A DNA stretch of 64,000 nt from Paenibacillus phytohabitans. Its GTDB lineage: Bacteria > Bacillota > Bacilli > Paenibacillales > Paenibacillaceae. Positions 49,275 through 59,326 of the stretch are shown in pieces. The notes below the pieces were generated by a model. It made no database searches and had not been told where the DNA came from. It saw only the letters and a program-made list of their open reading frames with translations. How positions within the stretch are numbered: the first letter of the stretch is position 1; each line of letters begins with the position of its first letter. Made by a program: the position numbers and the translations under genes. Location: positions 1 through 64,000 of the forward strand of contig NZ_WHOB01000042.1 of assembly GCF_013141775.1 (NCBI RefSeq). Reading direction: 5' to 3'.

Positions 49275-52200
49275 ATTCCTCTAGTCGTTCGGTCTACGGT
49301 TAATGCAACAGGTGCCATTACTTTTACAGGCAATACATTGGGGTTAAGCCGGTCCGATACGCTTGGGGTTCCGGGTACCCAGGATAGTATCGGGGCCTTC
49401 TCCACAGTGAATACAGCCTCCATATTCGGCACTTATCCTGCTGGCACTACAAATCTGTACCAGAGCAACAGTTCAGCAGCGGTCCTGGTGCTTCCGGCGG
49501 GGAGCACGGTCCTGTATGCAGAACTGATCTGGGGCGGAACTTATGTTAACGGCACGGTCAATCTGACTGCGGCAATTAACAATCCTGTGTCCTTCACAAC
49601 ACCGCTTGGGAACACGGTCAGCGTATCTCCCGATGCAGCCACCGCCAATTCCGTAGATCTCGGAAGCGGAGCACTCGCTTATGTCCGTTCCGCCAGTGTT
49701 ACCAGCATTATTCAAGCCTCGGGAGCCGGAACCTATATCACAGCCGGTGTAGTCGGCACCATCGTTATTCCCGGTGATCCGACTGCCAACCATGCGGGGT
49801 GGACGCTCGCTGTCATCTACCAGAACCCGTCACTTCCTTTCCGCAATATGTCTCTGCGGGCGGGGGCCGTACTTGTCCAGTCCACCTCTGCCCCGGTTGT
49901 CACAACGATTACCGGATTTGCCACACCCGTTACAGGAGCACTCGGCGGCCGCATCATGTTCAGTGCCCAGGAAGGAGATGCCAACCGCTCAGGGGATCAG
50001 GCGCTCTTCGGCCCTACCTCTGCCACCCAGGTCGCTTTGTCAGGACCTAACAACTTTGCGAACAACTTCTTCGCTTCACAGATCAATAATGATACCGGCA
50101 ACCTGAATACCACCGGTACATTCGGAAACCGCAACCAGACTAACGGCAGTCCAGGCTCCAACATTGTCGGCGGCAGGCAGGGCTGGGATATCACGAACGT
50201 GGATGTTGGTGCGCGCCTGGTTAACAATCAGTCCTCGGCTTTGCTGACACTGACTACCTCAGGCGATGCTTACGTGGTTAATGCTAACGGGCTGCAGATT
50301 GATATTAATGCCCCCAAGATTTCGTTAACCAAAACCGCTAATGTCGCCGGAACGATCGTTGGTGATCTGGTCACTTACACCGTGACCGTCAGCAATACCG
50401 GTACAGCAAGTGCAGCCAGTGTCGTACTGTCGGATACGCTGCCGCCTGGTCTGACCTTTGTGGCTGGAAGTGTAGTGGTAGCCGGGGTTTCCCGGCCGGC
50501 TTTTGACATAACATCCGGCATCCCTCTCGGATCTCTGGCCCTGGGTACTTCAATCACGATTACATATCAAGCCAGGGTTACATCCTTGCCAAGCACACAA
50601 ATTGTCGCCAACACAGCCAATGCCGCATTTACGTTCCAGAGCGTAGCGGGCGGCCCGATTGTGAGCGGGGTTATTCCCTCCAATACAAGCTCGCTGCCGG
50701 TCTATTCTCCGGTTCTTGGCATCGTCAAAAGCGCAAATACTACCAACGCTACCGTCGGTGATCAGATTATCTATACGCTCCAGATTGCAAACACCGGTAA
50801 TATCGGCGCCACAACTACACTCACTGACAATATTCCTGCGGGCAGCACCTATGTTCCGGGAAGCTTTACGGTCAACGGCACTCCGGTTGCAGGCAATCCC
50901 GCCGCCGGCATCCCTATTGGCACCATTGCTGCCGGAGGAACCTCAACTGTACAATTTCGTGTTCTGGTAAACAGTCTGCCCTCGCCTCCGCAGCTGGTCG
51001 ATCAGGCCACGGCAGCCTATACCTTTCTCGTTCCCGACGGCCGGACCGTTCCCGGAACAGCAGCCTCCAATACGCTGACCATACCGGTCAGGCTGCCGAG
51101 TGTCGCTATTGTCAAAAGCGCCAGCTTCCCGGATGTGGCCGTAGGTGACACCCTGGTGTATACATCGGTGGTCACTAACAACGGAATTGTCGCAGTCACG
51201 AATGCCGTACTCTCTGATCCGATCCCCCCCGGCAGCACCTTTGTGGCGGGAAGTGTCACTGTAGCAGGTAGTGCACGGCCGACTGCTGATCCGGCTTCCG
51301 GGATTACCATCGGAACCATCGCTCCCGGAGCCAGTGTAACCGTTACGTTCCAGGTGAATGTCACTTCCGTGCCGGGAAGCGGCCAGCTCTCCAACCAGTC
51401 GTCCGCTTCGTACAGCTCAGGAGCATTTAATGCAATCACCCAATCGAATACAACCCTAACCCCTGTATTTCAACCCGTAATCAGTATCGTCAAAAGCGCG
51501 AGTCCGGGCAGCGCGACGGTCGGGGGCAATGTGCAGTATACGCTGGTAGTGAGGAACACAGGCAATATCGCCGCAACGGTGAGCTTGACCGACACGATTC
51601 CGGCCGGGTCCTTCTTCGTTGCCGGAAGTGTTACGGTGAATGGCGTTGTCCGACCGGCAGACTCACCCGTTAGCGGAATCCCGCTGGGGTCCGTAGCACC
51701 CGGGGCAAGCTTTACGGTGACTTTTCTGACGTCGGTTCAATCTCTGCCGTCTCCGGCAACCTTGACCGACCAGGGAAGCAGCAGCTATACGTACCAGTTG
51801 CCCAGCGGACGTGCCCTGTCCGGCGGAAGTGTGTCGAACACGGTTACCATTCCGGTATCTGCACCTAACATCACGCTCCTCAAGAGCGCCAATGTCACCG
51901 CTATAGCAGTAGGGGAATATCTCACCTACACCGTGTCGGTATCCAACCCCAGCGGTGTGGCGGTTAACAATGTCGTTCTGTCCGATCCCGCCCCTGCCGG
52001 GAGCGCCTTTGTAGCGGGAACCGTCACGGTGAACGGGGCTGCTGTACCGTCTGCGAATCCGAATGCCGGGATCGCCCTGGGTACGCTTGCTGCCGGAGCA
52101 ACGAGTATTGTAGTCTTCCAGGTCAACGCCACTTCTGTTCCAAGCCCGCCTCAGCTGAACAACCGGGCGAGTGCTTCTTTCACAGCGGGTGCATTCAGTG

Positions 52201-55200
52201 GAACAGCTCTTTCGAACACTATACTTACTCCAGTCTTCACCCCGGTGATTGGGCTAGTCAAAAGCTCCAGCCCTGCACAAGCCTCGGTGGGCAGTCTGCT
52301 ATCCTTCTCCATATTCGCCAGCAATACCGGCAATATTGCCGCAACCCTGAATCTGACCGACATTCTGCCGCCGCAAACAGTCTTCGAGACCAACAGTGTA
52401 AGCGTAGGCGGAACACCGCTGCCCGGCTTCAGCCCGCTGACCGGAATTCCGGTAGGCCCGCTTGCTCCCGGAGACAGCGTCACCGTCAGTTTTCTGGTTA
52501 CCGTTACGTCACTGCCACCGAACCAGCAGCTGATCAATTCAGCGGCCGCCTCCTATACCTTCACGCTGCCGGACGGACGGCAGCTCGGCGGAAATACCGT
52601 ATCGAACGCTTTGACTGTTCCCGTCTCTGCCCCCAATGTCAGTGTTGTCAAAAGCGTGAATGCCATCGACGCCGTAACCGGCGACATTCTTACATTCACC
52701 TCCGTGCTGACCAACAACAGTATTACATCTGTCAGCAATATCATTCTCAGCGATCCTCTGCCTGAGAATGCGGCTTTCATTCCCGGAACCGTAATTGTAG
52801 GCGGCGTCTCCCAGCCGCTGGCAGTTCCGTCCGCCGGCATTCCAATCGGCAGTCTGGGCCCTGGGGCTTCAGTTGCCGTAACATTCGAGGTGAGGATAAC
52901 AATGCCGATTCCTTCACAGGTCAATAACCAGTCAACCGTCAGCTTCACCTCCGGGGTCTTCTCCGGCTCTTCATCTTCCAACGTCACTACCACACCGGTA
53001 ACGCAGCCGCAAATTTCTCTGGTCAAAAGCGCCAATGACCTGAACGCCACTGTCGGCGACACGGTCATCTATACCATTCTTGTCAGCAATACCGGCAACG
53101 TTGCAGCCAATGTAACGTTAACGGACAATATCCCGGCCGGCACCGCCTTTGATCCCAACAGTGTCATTGTCGGCGGCTTCCCTCAGCCGGGCGCGGCACC
53201 GGATACAGGCATTGCTGTCGGAGTTGTCGCTCCCGGCGCCAGTGTGTCTGTCAGCTTCACCGTCTTCATTGTCTCCCTGCCATCGCCGCAGCAGCTAGTG
53301 AATCAGGCGGCTGCCACCTACACCTTCACACCGCCGGACGGGCGGCTGCTGAACGGAAGCGCCGTCTCCAACACTGTAACGATCGCTGTGTCCGCACCCA
53401 ATCTGGCGGTTGTTAAGAGCACGACTTCAACCTCGGTGGCACTGGGCGATACTATCGCCTATTCGGTAAGCATCACGAACAACGGAATAGACCCGGTTAA
53501 TAATGTAGTGCTCAGCGATCCAACGCCAGATGGGGCAGCCTTCGTGCCGGGCAGCGTATCTGTAAATGGCGTGCCATTTCCAAATGCCCATCCTTCTACA
53601 GGAATTCCCATTGGCACACTGGCATCCGGTGCTTCCGCAATTGTCTCCTACAGTGTTACGGTAACATCGGTACCGGCAGATACTTCAATTGATAATCAGG
53701 CGACTGTAACATACACCTCCGGTATCTTTACAGGCTCCACCTTCTCGAACCCCGTGGCGGTTCCCGTCTTCCAGCCGAATATTGCTGCCGTCAAATCTGC
53801 CAATACCGCGAATGCAACAGTGGGTGATACAGTAACCTACACCATAAATGTCAGCAATACAGGCAACTACGCAGCAAGCCTGACAGTAACGGACAACATC
53901 CCAGCCGGGACTACTTTTGAGGAAAACAGTGTTCTGATCAACGGGCTGCCTCTGCCGCAGGCCAATCCCACCACCGGCATCGCTGCAGGAAGCATCGCTC
54001 CGGGCGCAACCGTTGCCGTCTCATTCTCGGTGGTGATCACTTCACTGCCTACACCACAAACACTGGTGAATCAGGGGACGGTAGCCTATAGCTTCACTTT
54101 GCCTGACGGAAGAACCCTTGGCGGATCGGTCCTCACCAATACAGTGACCATCCCTGTCTCGAATCCGAATCTCGCGGTCGTCAAATCGACCACAACCACC
54201 GCTACCAATGTTGGCGATACCATTACGTATTCGGTCGTTCTGACCAATAACGGAATCGCTACCGTTAACAATGTCGTATTTACAGATGCCTTACCTGCAG
54301 GAACGGCCTTCGTTCCCGGCAGTGTAGTGGTAGACGGCGTCCCTCGTCCGGCCGCTTCACCTTCTACCGGGGTAACCATTGGCAGCATCGCTCCAGGCGC
54401 TTCAGTAACTGTAGTTTTCAGTGTGACTGTAACGTCCCTGCCTGTCTCGGGAGTGCTTAACAATCAGTCATCGGTCAGCTTCACTTCCGGTGCACTGTCC
54501 AGTGTTGCCTTCTCGAACATTGTGACCACTCCGGTCTTCCAGCCGATTATCGCAGCAGCCAAGAGCTCAAATTCTGCCATTGCAACGGTCGGAGACACCA
54601 TTATTTATACTGTCAATGTCAGCAATTCGGGTAACTATGCAGCTGCTGCCACACTTACCGATACGATTCCTGCAGGTACAACGCTTGTTCCTAACAGCGT
54701 GCTGATCAACGGCTTCCCGGCACCGGGTGCAGATCCCGCCACCGGAATCCCTCTGGGTACGGTTGCTGCAGGTGCATCGCTGGCGGTAACATTCTCTGTT
54801 GTCATTGCCACACTGCCAGCCAGCCAGCAGCTCAGTAATCAGGCCATCATCGCCTTCAGCTATACGCTTCCTGACGGACGGACCTTCAACCAGTCAGCCA
54901 GCTCGAACATCAATCAGATTTCGGTATCATCGCCAAATGTACTCGTTGTCAAAAGCACTACTGTAACCGATGCAGTTCCGGGAGATACCGTTCCATACAG
55001 CATCAGCGTTACCAACAGCGGCATAGCGCCGATCAATAATGTTGTACTGAGCGACCCGATTCCGGCCGGCTCTTCCTTTGTTGCCGGAAGCGTAGTTGTG
55101 GACGGTACTCCGCTGCCGGGAGCGAATCCGGCTAACGGGATTTCACTGGGAACAGTGGCCCCGGGTGCGACAGTCCTGGTTACATTCAATATTCTGGTCA

Positions 55201-55985
55201 ACTCCTTGCCTAATCCGGCGATACTGAACAACCAGGCTTCGGTAAGCTTCACTTCCGGTGCATTCTCTGGCGCATCTTATTCCAACAATCTCATTACTCC
55301 GGTATTCCAGCCGATCATCGGCATTGTAAAAGCTGCGGATACGGCCAATGCGACGGTTGGAGATACCGTGACCTATTCCTTCAGCGTTACCAATTCAGGC
55401 AATCTGCCAGCTGTCGTAACCTTAACGGATTCTATCCCGCCGGGAGCTGTATTCATTCCGAACAGCGTACTGGTCAACGGCCAGCCTGTTCCGGGTGCAG
55501 ACCCGACTACCGGCATTACTCTCGGCACCGTTGCAGCCGGAGCTACAGTCCTCGTGACAGTCACCCTGCAGGTCACGGTAGCTTCCCTGCCTTCTCCTCA
55601 GCAGCTCGTGAACCAGGCCGCCGCCACCTTCACCTTCACACCGCCGGATGGCCGTCTGCTCTCAGGTTCTGCACTGTCGAATACGCTGATTATCCCTGTC
55701 TCTTCACCGGACGTAACAGCAGTCAAGAGCACTCCTGCAATCGATGCGGTAGTTGGCGACATTATTACCTATACCATTGTTGTGACCAATAACGGTATCG
55801 TTCCCGTTAACAATGTTGTACTGGTTGACCCGATTCCGGCAGGCAGCCAATTTGTCGTTGGCAGTGTTGCCGTAGACGGAGTCTTCCGCCCTGGTGCGAA
55901 CCCGGCTGCCGGCATAGTCATCGGCACGATTGCCGCCGGTGCGTCCACTACAGTAACCTTCCAGGTTCAGGTCATTGTAATATGA
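49275..55985 (+). CDS. Giant DUF11-type repeat protein, first part, apparent ATT start
   Basis: 2,236 residues from ATT 49275. AAAGGAGGTGA ends eight bases upstream, and the next residues PLVVRSTVNATGAITFTGNT match the usual start of this family, which I recall as MPLVVR. GTG 49266 would overlap the ribosome site. A unique N-terminal domain of about 340 residues precedes fifteen DUF11-like repeats of about 120 residues beginning near residue 345. They alternate in two types: one ends in NNQSSVSFTSGAFSG-like sequence, the other in YTFTPPDGRLLNGS. No signal peptide, LPXTG or transmembrane segment is seen. It stops at TGA, inside repeat fifteen; the next gene continues the repeat in another frame. 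Role likely in the cell or spore surface, not shown by sequence. Confidence 0.85.
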   Translation: MPLVVRSTVNATGAITFTGNTLGLSRSDTLGVPGTQDSIGAFSTVNTASIFGTYPAGTTNLYQSNSSAAVLVLPAGSTVLYAELIWGGTYVNGTVNLTAAINNPVSFTTPLGNTVSVSPDAATANSVDLGSGALAYVRSASVTSIIQASGAGTYITAGVVGTIVIPGDPTANHAGWTLAVIYQNPSLPFRNMSLRAGAVLVQSTSAPVVTTITGFATPVTGALGGRIMFSAQEGDANRSGDQALFGPTSATQVALSGPNNFANNFFASQINNDTGNLNTTGTFGNRNQTNGSPGSNIVGGRQGWDITNVDVGARLVNNQSSALLTLTTSGDAYVVNANGLQIDINAPKISLTKTANVAGTIVGDLVTYTVTVSNTGTASAASVVLSDTLPPGLTFVAGSVVVAGVSRPAFDITSGIPLGSLALGTSITITYQARVTSLPSTQIVANTANAAFTFQSVAGGPIVSGVIPSNTSSLPVYSPVLGIVKSANTTNATVGDQIIYTLQIANTGNIGATTTLTDNIPAGSTYVPGSFTVNGTPVAGNPAAGIPIGTIAAGGTSTVQFRVLVNSLPSPPQLVDQATAAYTFLVPDGRTVPGTAASNTLTIPVRLPSVAIVKSASFPDVAVGDTLVYTSVVTNNGIVAVTNAVLSDPIPPGSTFVAGSVTVAGSARPTADPASGITIGTIAPGASVTVTFQVNVTSVPGSGQLSNQSSASYSSGAFNAITQSNTTLTPVFQPVISIVKSASPGSATVGGNVQYTLVVRNTGNIAATVSLTDTIPAGSFFVAGSVTVNGVVRPADSPVSGIPLGSVAPGASFTVTFLTSVQSLPSPATLTDQGSSSYTYQLPSGRALSGGSVSNTVTIPVSAPNITLLKSANVTAIAVGEYLTYTVSVSNPSGVAVNNVVLSDPAPAGSAFVAGTVTVNGAAVPSANPNAGIALGTLAAGATSIVVFQVNATSVPSPPQLNNRASASFTAGAFSGTALSNTILTPVFTPVIGLVKSSSPAQASVGSLLSFSIFASNTGNIAATLNLTDILPPQTVFETNSVSVGGTPLPGFSPLTGIPVGPLAPGDSVTVSFLVTVTSLPPNQQLINSAAASYTFTLPDGRQLGGNTVSNALTVPVSAPNVSVVKSVNAIDAVTGDILTFTSVLTNNSITSVSNIILSDPLPENAAFIPGTVIVGGVSQPLAVPSAGIPIGSLGPGASVAVTFEVRITMPIPSQVNNQSTVSFTSGVFSGSSSSNVTTTPVTQPQISLVKSANDLNATVGDTVIYTILVSNTGNVAANVTLTDNIPAGTAFDPNSVIVGGFPQPGAAPDTGIAVGVVAPGASVSVSFTVFIVSLPSPQQLVNQAAATYTFTPPDGRLLNGSAVSNTVTIAVSAPNLAVVKSTTSTSVALGDTIAYSVSITNNGIDPVNNVVLSDPTPDGAAFVPGSVSVNGVPFPNAHPSTGIPIGTLASGASAIVSYSVTVTSVPADTSIDNQATVTYTSGIFTGSTFSNPVAVPVFQPNIAAVKSANTANATVGDTVTYTINVSNTGNYAASLTVTDNIPAGTTFEENSVLINGLPLPQANPTTGIAAGSIAPGATVAVSFSVVITSLPTPQTLVNQGTVAYSFTLPDGRTLGGSVLTNTVTIPVSNPNLAVVKSTTTTATNVGDTITYSVVLTNNGIATVNNVVFTDALPAGTAFVPGSVVVDGVPRPAASPSTGVTIGSIAPGASVTVVFSVTVTSLPVSGVLNNQSSVSFTSGALSSVAFSNIVTTPVFQPIIAAAKSSNSAIATVGDTIIYTVNVSNSGNYAAAATLTDTIPAGTTLVPNSVLINGFPAPGADPATGIPLGTVAAGASLAVTFSVVIATLPASQQLSNQAIIAFSYTLPDGRTFNQSASSNINQISVSSPNVLVVKSTTVTDAVPGDTVPYSISVTNSGIAPINNVVLSDPIPAGSSFVAGSVVVDGTPLPGANPANGISLGTVAPGATVLVTFNILVNSLPNPAILNNQASVSFTSGAFSGASYSNNLITPVFQPIIGIVKAADTANATVGDTVTYSFSVTNSGNLPAVVTLTDSIPPGAVFIPNSVLVNGQPVPGADPTTGITLGTVAAGATVLVTVTLQVTVASLPSPQQLVNQAAATFTFTPPDGRLLSGSALSNTLIIPVSSPDVTAVKSTPAIDAVVGDIITYTIVVTNNGIVPVNNVVLVDPIPAGSQFVVGSVAVDGVFRPGANPAAGIVIGTIAAGASTTVTFQVQVIVI

Positions 55986-57667
55986 CAGAAGGCTCACGGC
56001 TTCAACCTGTCGTAAGCAACCAGTCTATGGTCCTATTCAGCTCGGCAGAGGGTATTAACGCCATTACCTATTCCAATACCGTCAATACTCCCGTCGTGGG
56101 CCCTGTTCTATCCCTTCTCAAGCTTACAGATCACACGAGCGCCTCCCTGGGGGAGACGCTCGTCTACACCGTATTCGCCAAGAACAGCGGCAATACGCCC
56201 GCACTGGTCACCATCGTTGATGTCCTTCCTGCGGGTGTATCCTTTATTGCCAACAGCGTGCTTAGAGACGGAGTCCCCCTTCCGGGGGTCACTCCGTCTT
56301 CCGGCATACCGGTGGGCACTCTCTCTCCGCATACCGGAGTTACGATCGCCTTCCAGGTCATTGTTGTATCGCTCCCGCCTTCTCTGGCCTTGCATAACAG
56401 GGCAGTCGGCACCTATTCCTTCTCCACACCCGAAGGACGAACGGTACGCGGCGAAGTCCGCTCCAACCCGGTGACTGTCTCCCTGCTGTCTTATCAGTTG
56501 TCCACGCTTCTCTCTGCCAGCACACCCACTACCTTTGTCGGCGATGCCGTGACGTATACACTGCAGCTCAGAAATGAAGGTACCCGGCCACTGGCCGGGA
56601 TTATCGCGACCATTCCGGTTCCGGAAGGTGCTATATTCATCCCCGGCAGCGTCATTGCAGGCGGAGTCTACCAGCCCGAGGCCGATCCGGCCCTTGGCAT
56701 CAGGCTGGGTTCCTTGAGTACAGGCTCGGCTGCCGAGATTTCCTTCCGTGTGCGGGTGGCCGCAATCCCTCCGGACCCGGTATTGCCGGCGAAGGCGGTG
56801 GTCACCTATGAGGTCAATGACAGCAGGAATACCGCTGAGAGCAATACAGTCCTCATAACGATCGTCCAGCCGGGAGTATCCGCCAGCTTGAAGGTAGATC
56901 TCTACAGCGCCGCTCCCGGCGATAATCTGCGGTATGAGTTCACCGTGCGCAACAACGGAAATCTGGCTGTAGAGGCTCTGTTGACCGACTTCATTCCGGC
57001 AGGTGTTCTATTCATCTGGGACAGCATCCATATTGACGGTGTTCCCCAGAAGGGAATACGGCCTGCGGACGGCATTCCGCTCGGAACGGTAAGAGCAGGC
57101 TCGGCGGTAAGGATAGATTGTCTCGTATCCATTCCGGGCGCCACCGATATCCGCCAGACTCCGGCCATTCAGAACCAGGGCAGTGTCCAATACACATTCA
57201 CCCTTCCGGATGGACGCAATGTCCGGCAGATCACCCGGACCAATGCTGTGACTACGCTGCTGTTCTCGCCAATCGTCTCCATTCAAATACAAGGAGAGCC
57301 GCCGGTTGTCGAGCCTGGAAGCATTGCCGAATTCCGGATTCTTGTCACCAACAGCGGGAATTATCCCGCAGAGGTCTCTGTGGTCCGGATTGTGCCGCAA
57401 GGAGCAGTAATTGATCCGAATATCGTTACCATCAGCGCCATCACTGTACCCGAAACCCCGTACAGCGGAACTGTGGCTCTGGGAACCCTACAGCCCGGGC
57501 AGACCGTCACCCTCACTTATTTTGTGAAAATCAACCTAGATTATATGGGCACATCGCTTCAGGGATCCTCGACCGCCCTATATTTATTCACGATAGACGG
57601 ACGAAGATACTCCGGCGAAGCCCGCTCGAACAGCTATAAACTGCTCATTGAGGAAATCAGTGAATAA
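55982..57667 (+). CDS. DUF11-type repeat protein, second part, frame-shifted continuation
   Basis: 561 residues from ATG 55982, overlapping the preceding stop as ATGA, without a good ribosome site. Its first 30 residues end the interrupted fifteenth repeat (NQSMVLFSSAEG, YSNTVNTPVV), then four further repeats continue the alternating pattern with the PEGRTVRG/PDGRNVRQ tail in the even ones. The last repeat lacks the usual loop and the protein ends IDGRRYSGEARSN near LLIEEISE, with no anchor. So this was probably one gene of about 8.4 kb broken by a -1 (or +2) shift, or a frameshift in the assembly, or two coupled subunits. Confidence 0.75.
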   Translation: MTEGSRLQPVVSNQSMVLFSSAEGINAITYSNTVNTPVVGPVLSLLKLTDHTSASLGETLVYTVFAKNSGNTPALVTIVDVLPAGVSFIANSVLRDGVPLPGVTPSSGIPVGTLSPHTGVTIAFQVIVVSLPPSLALHNRAVGTYSFSTPEGRTVRGEVRSNPVTVSLLSYQLSTLLSASTPTTFVGDAVTYTLQLRNEGTRPLAGIIATIPVPEGAIFIPGSVIAGGVYQPEADPALGIRLGSLSTGSAAEISFRVRVAAIPPDPVLPAKAVVTYEVNDSRNTAESNTVLITIVQPGVSASLKVDLYSAAPGDNLRYEFTVRNNGNLAVEALLTDFIPAGVLFIWDSIHIDGVPQKGIRPADGIPLGTVRAGSAVRIDCLVSIPGATDIRQTPAIQNQGSVQYTFTLPDGRNVRQITRTNAVTTLLFSPIVSIQIQGEPPVVEPGSIAEFRILVTNSGNYPAEVSVVRIVPQGAVIDPNIVTISAITVPETPYSGTVALGTLQPGQTVTLTYFVKINLDYMGTSLQGSSTALYLFTIDGRRYSGEARSNSYKLLIEEISE

Positions 57668-57777
57668 TACAGCTCACATATCCCCCATCCCCATGAATAT
57701 ACTTTAGTTACAACCAGCCGCACCCGTCACAAGCGTAGCCTGTACCAATTTCAGAGAATCATGGGAGGTGGTCATCC

Positions 57778-58938
57778 TTGCCCCAGCCAACCGGTCCATA
57801 CGCCTTTGTTGTGTCTAAAGAAGACTGGTCCCTTCACCGCAAAGGCCATCAGGATCAGGAGCGTCACCAGCAAAAGGTCAGAGAAGCCATTAAGGACAAT
57901 CTGCCGGATCTCGTTACTGAGGAGAACATTATTTTGTCGGGCGGCAAGCAGATAGTGAAGGTGCCGATCCGCAGTCTGGATGAATACCGGATTATCTATA
58001 ATTTCCGCAAGCAGAAGCATGTCGGCCAAGGGGACGGGGAGAGTCAGGTAGGCGATGTGCTCGGCCGCGATTCGCAGTCCGCCCAGCCGGGCAAAGGTGA
58101 TAAGGCGGGGGATCAGCCCGGGCAGGATACCGTCGAAGCCGAAGTGGATATTGAGGATCTGGAGGATATTCTGTTCCAGGATATGGAGCTACCCCACCTG
58201 AAGCCGAAGGACAAGGAAGAAATCGAGGTCAAATCCATTGTCTTCAACGATATCCGCAAAAAAGGCATGATGTCCAACATCGACAAGAAACGCACACTGA
58301 TGGAGAATCTCCGGCGCAACGCCAGCAGCGGGAATCCGGGAATCCACAGCATCAGCCCGGACGATCTGCGCTACAAAACATGGGATGACATAACCGTCCC
58401 CCATTCCAATGCCGTAATTATTGCGATGATGGACACCTCAGGCTCCATGGGCACTTTTGAAAAATACTGCGCACGCAGCTTCTTCTTCTGGATGACCCGC
58501 TTTCTGCGCCGACAGTATGAGAAGGTGGACATTGTATTCCTGGCCCATCATACCGAGGCCAAAGAAGTCAGCGAGCATGACTTCTTCACGCGCGGCGAGA
58601 GCGGCGGCACCATCTGCTCCTCGGCTTACCAGAAGGCGCTGGAGATTATCGACAGCCGCTATCCGCCGGCCAAATACAATATTTATCCCTTCCATTTCTC
58701 GGATGGCGACAACCTGACCTCAGACAATGAACGCTGCGTCAAGCTGATCGGTGAACTGCTGAAGCGCAGCAACATGTTCGGCTATGGTGAAGTGAACCAG
58801 TACAACCGCAGCAGCACACTGATGTCTGCCTACCGCCACCTGAAGCAGGAGCAGTTCATGCATTATGTCATTAAGGATAAGAAGGAAGTCTATCAGGCGC
58901 TGAAGACATTTTTCGGTAAAAAAACTACCGGGGCTTAA
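57778..58938 (+). CDS. yhbH: YhbH sporulation protein (DUF444, VWA-like)
   Basis: 386 residues from TTG 57778, with GGGAGGTGG seven bases upstream. YhbH family: N-terminal [36 protein letters not shown], and a von Willebrand A-like domain whose MIDAS motif is MMDTSGSMG, with [13 protein letters not shown] and [16 protein letters not shown] Gly/Gln/Asp-rich linker lies at about 80-125. The gene belongs to the sporulation set in Bacillus, probably with PrkA and SpoVR. Ends before a strong terminator. Confidence 0.95.
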   Translation: MPQPTGPYAFVVSKEDWSLHRKGHQDQERHQQKVREAIKDNLPDLVTEENIILSGGKQIVKVPIRSLDEYRIIYNFRKQKHVGQGDGESQVGDVLGRDSQSAQPGKGDKAGDQPGQDTVEAEVDIEDLEDILFQDMELPHLKPKDKEEIEVKSIVFNDIRKKGMMSNIDKKRTLMENLRRNASSGNPGIHSISPDDLRYKTWDDITVPHSNAVIIAMMDTSGSMGTFEKYCARSFFFWMTRFLRRQYEKVDIVFLAHHTEAKEVSEHDFFTRGESGGTICSSAYQKALEIIDSRYPPAKYNIYPFHFSDGDNLTSDNERCVKLIGELLKRSNMFGYGEVNQYNRSSTLMSAYRHLKQEQFMHYVIKDKKEVYQALKTFFGKKTTGA

Positions 58939-59034
58939 GCTGAGATGTTTCCCGGGGCTTACAGCAACAAGATGAACAAAGTCATGCAGGATGATTTTTT
59001 CAGCATTGTCCCCCCTTCGTCCGCTATCCAGGCC

Positions 59035-59084
59035 AAAAAGCATCCCCTTGCGAGCTTTTCATCCATCGCAAGGGGATGCTTTTT
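59035..59084 (+). terminator. Terminator of yhbH with perfect 19-bp stem
   Basis: AAAAAGCATCCCCTTGCGA pairs exactly with TCGCAAGGGGATGCTTTTT around a 12-base loop. The run of T continues directly into a heptamer array. Confidence 0.93.
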
Positions 59085-59173
59085 GCTTTTGCTTTTTGCT
59101 TTTTGCTTTTTGCTTTTTGCTTTTTGCTTTTTGCTTTTTGCTTTTTGCTTTGTTTTTGTTTTTGTTTTTGCTT
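59078..59173. repeat. GCTTTTT heptamer microsatellite
   Basis: About nine or ten consecutive GCTTTTT units (one is a hexamer) and then three GTTTTT units follow the yhbH terminator. The array may have grown from the terminator tail. It is a site expected to vary in length between strains. It lies in a 388-base gap (58939-59326), together with the terminator and the PadR promoter. Confidence 0.9.
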
Positions 59174-59193
59174 GTATTTTCCGCAAAATCCTC

Positions 59194-59244
59194 TTGACTG
59201 CTATATCGGCTGCCGATATAATACATATATCGGTAGACGATATA
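59194..59244 (+). promoter_or_regulatory. PadR promoter with two TATATCGG operators
   Basis: TTGACT (59194-59199) and TATAAT (59217-59222) with a 17-base spacer. A perfect palindrome TATATCGGCTGCCGATATA (59202-59220) overlaps spacer and -10, and a second, TATATCGGTAGACGATATA, follows at 59226-59244. A weaker third copy is near 59250. This pattern suits PadR autorepression. Confidence 0.85.
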
Positions 59245-59326
59245 GCGTCAGACGATGTAACGGCAATTGCTATAACGTCAGTTGATGCAACGATCCGTTA
59301 ATAGAAGACTAAGGCAGGTGAGGCAG

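Noticed and set aside
58945..59301. Hydrophobic Phe/Leu/Cys-rich open frames across the heptamer array
   Set aside because: The heptamer reads as FAFCFLL in all frames; no ribosome site and the region is a terminator plus promoter.
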